DNA from: an uncultured Collinsella sp.
GTDB taxonomy: Bacteria > Actinomycetota > Coriobacteriia > Coriobacteriales > Coriobacteriaceae
DNA length: 19,994 nucleotides
Assembly: GCA_958415625.1 (NCBI GenBank)
Contig: CATYZI010000038.1
Span: 1-19,994 of the forward strand
Direction: 5' to 3'
The translations under genes and the position numbers were made by a program. The notes beneath the pieces were generated by a model. That model searched no databases. It saw only the letters and a list, made by a program, of their open reading frames with translations, and had not been told where the DNA came from. Shown here in pieces: positions 1-6,306 of the stretch (position 1 is the first letter of the stretch; each line of letters starts with the position of its first letter).

Positions 1-80
1 AGCTACAACGGTAACAGTACTCATATTTGCCGTTTTTTGGCCACAGTCCTTCGGAGAGTCCTCGAAAATAGTCCCGAGCC

Positions 81-133
81 GGCACTTGGGGACGTTCCTA
101 TAATGTCGGCACTTAGGAACGTCCCCAAGTGCC
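81..133. repeat. REP-like perfect palindrome (20-bp arms)
   Basis: Arms 81-100 and 114-133 are perfect reverse complements (GGCACTTGGGGACGTTCCTA) separated by 13 nt. A second, competing stem is visible: GTCGGCACT at 105-113 pairs with AGTGCCGAC at 128-136, so the right arm can fold with either partner. It lies in noncoding DNA near a tRNA gene, with no transposase in the window. It resembles the dispersed palindromes mobilised by Y1/REP-associated tyrosine transposases. That identity is inference from the GGGGACGTTCC core, not shown by the sequence. Confidence 0.75.
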
Positions 134-230
134 GACACCGCGTCTGCCTGCGGCGGCCGCGCGCCGCTGCGTCGCTTCGCTCCTTGCGTGCTGCGCTGGA
201 AAACGCTTCGCGTTTCCTCAGCTCCGCACC

Positions 231-262
231 CTTGCGGGTTCGAATCCCTCCGCTTGCCCACA
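231..262 (+). other. tRNA 3'-end-like fragment
   Basis: The segment carries GGGTTCGAATCCCTCC (236-251), a typical tRNA T-arm, followed by CGCTTGCCCACA, which looks like an acceptor 3' strand. Its 16-base core is the exact reverse complement of 318-333 in the nearby tRNA-Gln. I could not find a matching 5' acceptor half, D-arm or anticodon arm upstream. It is therefore not an intact tRNA; it may be a decayed tRNA or an attachment-site scar. A small hairpin (198-217) and GC-rich noncoding sequence precede it. Nothing else is recognisable in 1-262 apart from the palindrome at 81-133. Confidence 0.35.
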
Positions 263-299
263 AGAAAGCGCCCTGGGCCGTTATAGGCTTAGGGCGCTC
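263..299 (-). terminator. Rho-independent terminator of tRNA-Gln
   Basis: On the minus strand the stem AGCGCCCT/AGGGCGCT (plus positions 291-298 and 267-274) is followed by TTTCTT. It starts 10 nt beyond the encoded CCA of the tRNA-Gln gene, as expected for its terminator. Confidence 0.8.
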
Positions 300-307
300 A
301 GTTTTAA

Positions 308-382
308 TGGCTGGGACGGAGGGATTCGAACCCCCAACAGCCGGCACCAAAAACCGGAGTTCTACCGTTGAACTACGTCCCA
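308..382 (-). tRNA. tRNA-Gln (anticodon UUG)
   Basis: The minus strand folds as a cloverleaf. The acceptor is TGGGACG/CGTCCCA, giving the U1-A72 pair typical of glutamine tRNAs. The D-arm is GTTC-AACGGTA-GAAC. The anticodon stem CCGGT/GCCGG encloses loop TTTTGGT, so the anticodon is TTG, reading CAA. The T-arm is GGGGG-TTCGAAT-CCCTC, the discriminator is G, and a genomically encoded CCA follows (308-310). It is followed by its own terminator, so it is probably a single-gene transcript. Confidence 0.95.
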
Positions 383-420
383 ATGTGTGGTGTTGCCCAA
401 AAGCAACTCGTCTAGTTTAC

Positions 421-1326
421 CTAATCTGCGAGGGCATCGCAAACGCCGTCGAGTAGGCGTACGGCGAGCGTCTGCGCGTCGCTGGCCGTGAAGGTGCCGT
501 TGTAGCGCGTCATGCCCGTGAGCTCAATGCGAATGCGAGCCGGCTTCTGCTGCGCGGCGACATTGGCGGTGCGGATGCGCTGGGCCAGGTTGTGGCACTC
601 GGCGAGGGCAATCGTGGCGCGTGGCGCGGCGTCGGCGGGCAGCTCGTCGCTTGCGATCTCGAGCACCAGGTCAACGTCGGTTGGGACCTCGGAGTCGCAG
701 AGCATCATGCCGCTGTTGTCGGTCGTTGCCGTGGCGATATTCCACATGCGCGACGCAACACTGCGCGCGATGGGGTCCTCGCCGATAACGGCAATCTGGA
801 AGCGCTCGAGCACGTTGGCGGCGCGAGCAAAACCGATGCGGGACTCGGCTTCGGTGACCGAGGGCTTGCCCTCCCACACATGGTGCAGGCGGTTGATGTA
901 GGCGTAGGTGTCCTGGAAGGCCATACCGTCGGCAAACAGGCCGACATTTTCCTGGAACTGCTGCAGGGCGGCCTCGGTATGCGGACCAAAGTAGCCGTCG
1001 TCCTCGCCGCAGGCAAAGCCCAAAACGTTGAGAGCGCGCTGCAGGGCCTGCACATCGGCGCCATGGAAATTGGGCATGCGCAGATACAGAGTGCGGTCGC
1101 CCAGCTTATACGAGGCGTCGACCAGGGCGCTCCAACAGGGGATATCGACGGCATGACCGGCAGCAAGGCCGCTGTCGAGCCTGAAGGTGCTGACGGCCTG
1201 CTCGGTGGTGGTGCCAAAGCGCTTGTCGGCAACCTCGGTGTCATCGATTGTATAGCCGAGCTGCAGAAGGCGGGACTGGACGTCCTCGACGGCTGCTCCC
1301 TGCATGCCCGTTGTAATAGGTTCCAT
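421..1326 (-). CDS. Protein with two peptidoglycan-binding domains
   Basis: This 301-residue protein has two PG_binding_1-type repeats, at about residues 6-70 and 84-145. Both show the usual pattern: 'VQSRLLQLGY...RFGTTTEQAVSTFR' in the first and 'VQALQRALNVLGF...GYFGPHTEAALQQFQ' in the second. Residues 155-301 form an alpha/beta-looking domain that I do not recognise; none of the zinc-ligand motifs of N-acetylmuramoyl-L-alanine amidases is evident. There is no signal peptide or membrane segment, so the protein is probably cytoplasmic. A cytoplasmic protein with tandem PG-binding repeats recalls actinobacterial CwlM, but CwlM identity is only a suggestion. The ATG at 1326 is preceded by a good ribosome site (AAAGGGG). 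It lies 138 bp downstream of the prenyltransferase gene and may have its own promoter in that gap. Confidence 0.8.
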   Translation of the reverse strand: MEPITTGMQGAAVEDVQSRLLQLGYTIDDTEVADKRFGTTTEQAVSTFRLDSGLAAGHAVDIPCWSALVDASYKLGDRTLYLRMPNFHGADVQALQRALNVLGFACGEDDGYFGPHTEAALQQFQENVGLFADGMAFQDTYAYINRLHHVWEGKPSVTEAESRIGFARAANVLERFQIAVIGEDPIARSVASRMWNIATATTDNSGMMLCDSEVPTDVDLVLEIASDELPADAAPRATIALAECHNLAQRIRTANVAAQQKPARIRIELTGMTRYNGTFTASDAQTLAVRLLDGVCDALAD

Positions 1327-1464
1327 GAACGAACCCCTTTCGGCGTACCATTCGTACTATTTGAGCGTGTGTCGGATAGACAACGCAAAGGGATGCATAA
1401 ACATGCACTCAACAGTGTAGCAAGTTGTACCCAAATACGCTGCTGACAGGTTTTATAACCCCCG

Positions 1465-2490
1465 CTAGTTAAGGCGCTCCACAAAGAAATCTGCCATGGA
1501 GAGGAACAGTTCACGTGCATGCGGGTCGAGCGAAACGTCCTCGATGGCCGCTTTGGCCTTGGTGGTCAGGTCGAGCGCATAAGTGTGGGCGTAATCGATA
1601 GAGCCGGTCTCCTGGAAGATCTCCACGGCGCGTGCGAGTTGCGCGGGGTCCTCGGTGCCCGAGGAAAGGATCGCTTCAATCTCGTCGTGATAGCGCTCAT
1701 CAGACAGGGCGTGCACGGCAACGAGCGTGCGCTTACCCTCGGTGATGTCGGTGCGGAAGTCCTTGTTGGCGGCCTCCTTGGTGCCGATCAAGTTGAGCAG
1801 GTCGTCTTGAATTTGGAAGGCAAGGCCCGTGTGCAGGCCAAAGGCGCGCAGTGCCTCAACCTGCTCTTCGCTGCCGCCGCCGATGATGGCTCCGGTGGCA
1901 AGCGGCGTGGCTCCGCTGTAGTACGCGGTCTTGTGCGTCGCCATGTCCAGATAATCGTCGACCGAGATGTCGAAGCGTGCGTCACGGACCCAGCCCAGGT
2001 CGAGCGCCTGGCCCTCGATGGTACGGACGATCATCTCGGTAAGCTCGTGGAGCACGCGAAGCTTCACGTCTGCGTTGAGTGTGGGGTCGTCGAGAACCGT
2101 CTTGGTGACCATGGTGAGCGCCAGGTCACCGCAGTTGATGGCAAGACCGGTGCCCTCGGTAAGGTGCATGCAGGGCTTGCCGCGACGAATCTGCCCGTTG
2201 TCGGCGATGTCGTCGTGGATGAGTGCACCCGACTGAAAGTGCTCGATGGCCGCCGCGGCGCTGCGGGCGCTCTCAAAGCTGCCGCCTACCGCGGTGGCAG
2301 CGAGCATGCAGATGAGCGGGCGGTGGCGCTTGCCAGCGTTGGCCGTAAATGCCGAGAGCGGGGTATACAGGTAGCGCTCGATATCGGCGGAAGTCGCCTG
2401 TCCGTCAAAGAACGTGGCCAGATAGTCGTTAATCTGGTCAAAGTGCTGGGCTAAAAAGCTGGTAAACGGACTGGACACGGGTTCTCGCAT
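1465..2490 (-). CDS. Polyprenyl (isoprenyl diphosphate) synthase
   Basis: A trans-isoprenyl diphosphate synthase of 341 residues, the family's usual length. It condenses isopentenyl diphosphate with allylic diphosphates, in the cytoplasm or at the membrane face. Visible family motifs are GKRHRP (53-58), the first aspartate-rich motif DDIAD (93-97) followed by the conserved RRG(K), GQALDL (160-165), K187 in 'HKTAYYSG', and the second aspartate-rich motif at 229-233. That second motif reads DDLLN rather than DDxxD; the final Asp to Asn form is also known in eukaryotic-type GGPP synthases. Chain length cannot be decided from sequence, though C20 or longer (lipid carrier or quinone side chain) is plausible. 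The ATG at 2490 is the only sensible start, but its Shine-Dalgarno is weak. It lies 115 bp after the PTS fusion, on the same strand. Confidence 0.92.
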   Translation of the reverse strand: MREPVSSPFTSFLAQHFDQINDYLATFFDGQATSADIERYLYTPLSAFTANAGKRHRPLICMLAATAVGGSFESARSAAAAIEHFQSGALIHDDIADNGQIRRGKPCMHLTEGTGLAINCGDLALTMVTKTVLDDPTLNADVKLRVLHELTEMIVRTIEGQALDLGWVRDARFDISVDDYLDMATHKTAYYSGATPLATGAIIGGGSEEQVEALRAFGLHTGLAFQIQDDLLNLIGTKEAANKDFRTDITEGKRTLVAVHALSDERYHDEIEAILSSGTEDPAQLARAVEIFQETGSIDYAHTYALDLTTKAKAAIEDVSLDPHARELFLSMADFFVERLN

Positions 2491-2605
2491 TCTTTGATAG
2501 GTTGCATCGTTGCATTATGCAGACAACATATTGCCACATTAGGGCGTCGAGCGCGGCGGTTGAAGACGATTGGTCCATGCGGCCGCAAGTGCGGTAGGGG
2601 CTTGG

Positions 2606-5056
2606 CTAGATAAGCCCAAAGTGTTCGAGCGCGGTGACGACGCCGTCGTGGTCGATGCTGTCGGTGACATAGTCGGCCTTTTCCTTGAGGAAGTCCGGTG
2701 CGTTGCCCATGGCGATGCCAACGTCGACGGCGTTCATCAGCGAGACGTCATTGCTGGCGTCGCCGATGCCGTATACGGTTCCGTGGTGGGGATCGAGGGC
2801 GTCGAGTACGGACTGGATACCCTCGCGCTTGGTGCATTCGCGAGGCGAAATCTCGGTCACTTCGAGCTCGAGCTCGTTAAAGCAGAGCAGCGGCTCAAAC
2901 GCTTGATCCTGAGCGATGCGGTTGGCAAGCGACGTGGACATTAAGATCTTGTAGGCGCTGTAATGTTGCAGCTGCGTAATTGCATCGCCCACGGTGCGGG
3001 CGTATCCCGGGGCGTCGGGCGCATCGGCACTCATGCGAACGACGCCATTGAGTCCCTCAAAACGAATCACTTCGTCCGATTGCTCAAGAATGGGAGCAAG
3101 GCGCTGCAGCATGCCGGGCGTCATCGCCAAATCGCGAATCACGTGTCCCTCAAGTTCGACATAGCCACCCGCGAGGCAGACGATGCCGGTCCAGGGCAGC
3201 TCGAGCAGCTTTGGATGGATGCAGCTCAGCGTGCGCCCTGTGCAGATAAACGCCATATTGCCCTTGGCAACAAAATCACGGATGGCTTGCGAGACCGCTT
3301 CATTGGGATAGGGGGAGAGGTCTCGCTCATCCTCGGGAAGCTCTTGTGCCACTCGAGGGTCTTGCCAGGCGAGTGTTCCGTCGATATCGAAGAAGCAGAT
3401 ATCGCCGCGCTTATGGGCTGCGCTGGCGGCAGGGGAGGCCGAGGTGGTGGGCACAAATCCCGGCTCGAGGCCCATGATCTGGTCAAAATGCTCTTTAACG
3501 CGGGGAACGGAGATGCCAATAATCACCTGGGCGGTCTTGCCCGTAATGATGAGGCCCTTGGCGCCCACCGCGACAAACGACGCATTATCTGCAACGATGG
3601 AAGGGTCTGCGACCTCGACGCGCAGGCGCGTGGCGCAGTTGGTTGCGCCCACGATATTGCCAACGCCACCTAAAAGCTGAATTACCCGCTCGGCGAGGAC
3701 GTGATCTTGATCGGATTGAATACTGACCTCGCCATTGGGAGATTGCTCTTTGGCAAAGCCGCTTCCCGTTAAACGATCGATTGCCGCGCGATTGGAGACA
3801 TGATCCTCGCGGCCCGGCGTCTTAAGGTCATAGACCAAGATGAGTGCTCGAAAACTAACAAAAAAGATGAGGCTAAAGGCAAGACCGATACCGAGCGCCA
3901 AAAGGTAGGAGCCGGCATGCATTCGCATGAGTGGGATGAAGTTGAAGGCCGTCATTTCCATGAGACCGCCCGAGAAGATGCCGACGATGCCAAAGAAGTT
4001 CATGGTCATGGCAAGGCAGGAGGACAGGACGGCGTAGAGCAAAAAGAGTCCGGGATAGGTGAACATAAAGAGAAACTCGAGCGGCTCGGTGACGCCGCAG
4101 ACCACCGAGGCGACGATGGCGGGCAAAAGGATGACCTTAAGGCCGGCGCGGCGTTCGGGTTTGGCGGTGAAATAGAATGCTGCCGCGATGGCGGGAAGGC
4201 CAAAGAGCTTGCCCCAGCCGGTGGCGGTAAAACCTGCCCAGGGCGCAAGTTCATTTAAAGGGCGCGTGCTATGGGAGAGAATGGGGAGCAGGTTGGTCCA
4301 CGTGGCGTAAATACCGTCGTGAATGACCAGATTGTCGTAATAGATGGGCATATAGAGCAGATGGTGCAGCCCCATGGGCTCGAGCGCTCGCTCCAAAAAC
4401 ACAAAGATGCCCACGCCGAAGGGGCCGACGCCCGCAAGTGCGTGGCGCAGCGTTTCGGTCACAGCGTATGCGAAGGGCACGATGGCGGCCGAGATGGCGG
4501 CAAGGGCAAACACGGCAAAAAAGCTGATGAGGTAGACCAGCGAGGAACCCGAGAAGGTGCCGAGCCAATCGGGAACCTTGGCATCGTAGAAGCGGTCATG
4601 GATGGCGACGACGGTTGCCGACACCGCCAGCGGGCCGATAATGCCGGTGTCGAGCGTCTTGATGCCGTCGATGACGGTGATGCCGCTGGCGGGGGTTAAA
4701 GACGACGGGTACTTAAGTCCAAGGTTGTCGCCGCTCAGCTTAATGATCTCGCTCAAAAAGAAACAGTAGGCAAAATAGGCTACGAGCGCCTCGAGGCAGC
4801 AGCGTGCCGGTTGCTTTTGGGCAAGACCGATAGGCAGCGCTACGGCAAAAAGGAGCGGGAGACGTTTAAAGACCGTCCACGAGCCGCGCTGGATGATGGT
4901 CCAGAAAACGTACCAAGGGGTTCCGTATACGGCGAGATCGCCGACGATGTCTACGGTCGTGGCGAGGGCGGAGATGCCGACCATGAGGCCTGATATAGAA
5001 AACAGCATGGCGGGCGCGAACATGGCTCCGCCAAAACGTTGGATTTTCTGCAGCAT
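2606..5056 (-). CDS. PTS EIIC-EIIB fused to a HAD-family phosphatase
   Basis: This 816-residue protein appears to combine sugar transport and phosphatase activity. Residues 1 to about 415 are a glucose/maltose-type EIIC with many membrane segments and the signature 'GVTEPLEF' (about 321-328). Residues about 450-528 are EIIB, with phospho-acceptor Cys474 in 'NCATRLR'. Residues about 550-816 are a complete Cof/IIB-type HAD hydrolase: motif I 'FFDIDGT' (nucleophile D557, acid/base D559), motif II 'CTGR' (T606), Lys743, and motif IV 'GDASND' (D766). All catalytic residues are present. There is no EIIA domain. I start at ATG 5056 because GGAAGG sits at ribosome-site distance; an upstream in-frame TTG (5092) lacks one. 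It is divergent from a TreR-like regulator, so trehalose or a maltose-type glucoside is the likely substrate. The fusion is real in this frame: one uninterrupted ORF with an Ala/Ser/Pro linker near 537-548. Confidence 0.9.
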   Translation of the reverse strand: MLQKIQRFGGAMFAPAMLFSISGLMVGISALATTVDIVGDLAVYGTPWYVFWTIIQRGSWTVFKRLPLLFAVALPIGLAQKQPARCCLEALVAYFAYCFFLSEIIKLSGDNLGLKYPSSLTPASGITVIDGIKTLDTGIIGPLAVSATVVAIHDRFYDAKVPDWLGTFSGSSLVYLISFFAVFALAAISAAIVPFAYAVTETLRHALAGVGPFGVGIFVFLERALEPMGLHHLLYMPIYYDNLVIHDGIYATWTNLLPILSHSTRPLNELAPWAGFTATGWGKLFGLPAIAAAFYFTAKPERRAGLKVILLPAIVASVVCGVTEPLEFLFMFTYPGLFLLYAVLSSCLAMTMNFFGIVGIFSGGLMEMTAFNFIPLMRMHAGSYLLALGIGLAFSLIFFVSFRALILVYDLKTPGREDHVSNRAAIDRLTGSGFAKEQSPNGEVSIQSDQDHVLAERVIQLLGGVGNIVGATNCATRLRVEVADPSIVADNASFVAVGAKGLIITGKTAQVIIGISVPRVKEHFDQIMGLEPGFVPTTSASPAASAAHKRGDICFFDIDGTLAWQDPRVAQELPEDERDLSPYPNEAVSQAIRDFVAKGNMAFICTGRTLSCIHPKLLELPWTGIVCLAGGYVELEGHVIRDLAMTPGMLQRLAPILEQSDEVIRFEGLNGVVRMSADAPDAPGYARTVGDAITQLQHYSAYKILMSTSLANRIAQDQAFEPLLCFNELELEVTEISPRECTKREGIQSVLDALDPHHGTVYGIGDASNDVSLMNAVDVGIAMGNAPDFLKEKADYVTDSIDHDGVVTALEHFGLI

Positions 5057-5094
5057 AATATGCCTTCCGGATGCAACATGCTGTGCGAGCAAGA

Positions 5095-5119
5095 ACGTTT
5101 AAACAATGAACTCATTGTA
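5095..5119 (-). promoter_or_regulatory. -10 box and candidate operator for the PTS fusion
   Basis: On the minus strand a -10 like TACAAT lies at 5114-5119, with no convincing -35. Just downstream, at 5095-5106, is ACGTTTAAACAA, one of five copies of a shared motif in this locus. An overlapping inverted repeat ACAATGA/TCATTGT spans 5103-5118. The position around the expected transcript start would suit repression. This is inferred, not measured. Confidence 0.45.
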
Positions 5120-5179
5120 GAGGACTGGCTGCTTGCCGCATTGACGGTTTTGATTCGGTCCGATTTGGGTTTCGGGGGA

Positions 5180-5247
5180 ACCGTCGACGGTAAATAATCC
5201 GTGCTTTACCGATAATCGGTTTAAACAACTTTAAGAAATGCTATCGT
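5180..5247 (+). promoter_or_regulatory. Divergent regulatory region with palindromes and operator
   Basis: Between the PTS fusion and the regulator there are two palindromes of the form ACCG...CGGT: ACCGTCGACGGT (5180-5191) and ACCGATAATCGGT (5208-5220). The second overlaps the shared motif CGGTTTAAACAA (5217-5228). A weak promoter for the regulator gene may be TTTAAA (5220-5225) with TATCGT (5242-5247), 16-nt spacing. The shared motif would then cover the -35, fitting autoregulation. Confidence 0.45.
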
Positions 5248-5280
5248 GCCTAGCCATACATATTCATTAGAGGTGAAATC

Positions 5281-6000
5281 ATGCCAAAAGCGATTTACGA
5301 AGGAATCTACCGCGAGATCCGTTCGCGCATCATTAACGGGACCTATGCGTTTCAGGAGATGCTGCCAACCGAAGCCGAGCTGACCGCGGAGTTTGGCTGC
5401 ACGCGCAATACCGTTCGACGCGCCTTGAGCATGCTGGCCGACCAGATGTTTGTGCAGCCTATACACGGTAAGGGCGTGCGCGTTATTTGGCTTAAGGGCG
5501 AAACCGACATGCTGGGCGCACTCGAAGAGGTTGAGTCGTTTGGCGAGTTCGCAAAACGCAACAATGCCGTCGCATCGACCGAGGTCAAGTCTTTTGAACA
5601 TTTGATTTGCACTGAGCAACTCTCTCGCCGCCTGGGCTTTAAGGTGGGCGAGGAGCTGATTCGCGTAGTGCGTGTCCGAAGCCTCAACGGCAGCGCGCGC
5701 CAAGTGGACCATGGCTACTTTTTGGCGTCGGTCGCCAAGGGCCTGACCCCCGAGATCGCGGCGGATTCTATCTACGGCTATCTGGAGCACAAGCGCGGCG
5801 TCAAAGTGATGGCGAGCCGTCGTACGGTGAGTGTCGAGCTCGCCAACGATGAGGACTGCAGCTATCTGGACCTTGGCAAGTACAACTGCGTCGCCGTTAT
5901 GGAGAGCCAGTCGTACACCTCGGACGGCATCTTGTTCGAGGTCACGCATGCCCGCACACACCCCGAGATCTTCCATTACCGCGTCAATTCCAAGCGATAG
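5281..6000 (+). CDS. GntR/HutC-family regulator, TreR-like
   Basis: A 239-residue transcriptional regulator, the family's usual length. Residues 1-70 are a GntR winged helix-turn-helix: 'IYREIRSRIINGTY', then 'LPTEAELTAEFGCTRNTVRRAL', then the wing 'QPIHGKGVRV'. Residues about 95-235 match a UTRA effector domain, ending with the typical 'EVTHARTHPEIFHYRV'. The N-terminus 'MPKAIYEGIYREI' is close to trehalose-operon repressors (TreR), which sense trehalose-6-phosphate or a related sugar phosphate; the real effector here is unknown. The ATG is preceded by GAGGTG at good spacing. It is divergent from the PTS fusion and upstream of the ABC operon, with its own terminator. HutC-type repressors bind GT-n-TA-n-AC palindromes, and such sites occur in its own upstream region and before the neighbouring units. 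Confidence 0.9.
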   Translation: MPKAIYEGIYREIRSRIINGTYAFQEMLPTEAELTAEFGCTRNTVRRALSMLADQMFVQPIHGKGVRVIWLKGETDMLGALEEVESFGEFAKRNNAVASTEVKSFEHLICTEQLSRRLGFKVGEELIRVVRVRSLNGSARQVDHGYFLASVAKGLTPEIAADSIYGYLEHKRGVKVMASRRTVSVELANDEDCSYLDLGKYNCVAVMESQSYTSDGILFEVTHARTHPEIFHYRVNSKR

Positions 6001-6042
6001 CCGGCTAGCTCGCAGCCTGACGAGACTCATGCCCTCAAAGCG

Positions 6043-6092
6043 AAAACGCCCGGTCAAACCGACGATGCATCGGCTTGATCGGGCGTTTTCTC
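6043..6092 (+). terminator. Terminator after the regulator gene
   Basis: A long stem is formed by AAAACGCCCGGTCAAACCGA and TCGGCTTGATCGGGCGTTTT with a 7-nt loop and a few G-U pairs or mismatches; its 3' arm ends in GTTTTCTC. It separates the regulator from the ABC operon. Confidence 0.85.
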
Positions 6093-6111
6093 TGCATTCG
6101 ATAACAAATAA

Positions 6112-6218
6112 TTGTTTATACAAAACTTGTCAAGTATCAAGTCGAAATTACCGTTCACCGAAGTTTTTCTACCGCTCTAGTAATACTTGTTCAAACAACT
6201 AGCCAAATAGCGTAATGT
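6112..6218 (+). promoter_or_regulatory. ABC operon promoter region with two operator-like sites
   Basis: Two 12-bp palindromic sites are visible: TTGTTTATACAA (6112-6123), one base from the TreR operator TTGTATATACAA as I recall it from Bacillus, and TTGTTCAAACAA (6187-6198). A weak promoter may be TTCAAA (6190-6195) with TAATGT (6213-6218), 17-nt spacing, which would be overlapped by the second site. The stretch is AT-rich compared with the flanking genes. Confidence 0.5.
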
Positions 6219-6232
6219 ACAAATCAGCAAAA

Positions 6233-6283
6233 GGGGCAAAGTCCCCGAGCCAATCTCCGAAGGCGGCGGCAAAGGGTGCCGCC
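6233..6283 (+). promoter_or_regulatory. Two leader hairpins before the binding-protein gene
   Basis: The leader contains GGGG/CCCC (6233-6236 with 6243-6246) and GGCGGC/GCCGCC (6265-6270 with 6278-6283). Both carry the same GGCAAAG sequence at the 5' side or loop (6235-6241 and 6269-6275). No T-tract follows, so these are not terminators. I recognise no riboswitch class; a role in mRNA stability is possible. Confidence 0.45.
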
Positions 6284-6306
6284 ACGGTGTGAAAGGGTGG
6301 ATTGTA

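Noticed and set aside
592..1446. A 284-codon frame antisense to the peptidoglycan-binding protein
   Set aside because: It shows no recognisable domain, and the opposite strand has two clear PG-binding repeats and a good ribosome site.
5057..5092. A longer N-terminus for the PTS fusion starting at TTG 5092
   Set aside because: GGAAGG lies just before ATG 5056, and EIIC proteins of this type begin close to 'LQKIQRFGGAM'.
6219..6306. A c-di-GMP or other known riboswitch in the ABC operon leader
   Set aside because: Some GCAAAG-like bases are present, but the required multi-helix fold and tetraloop receptor pattern are not visible.
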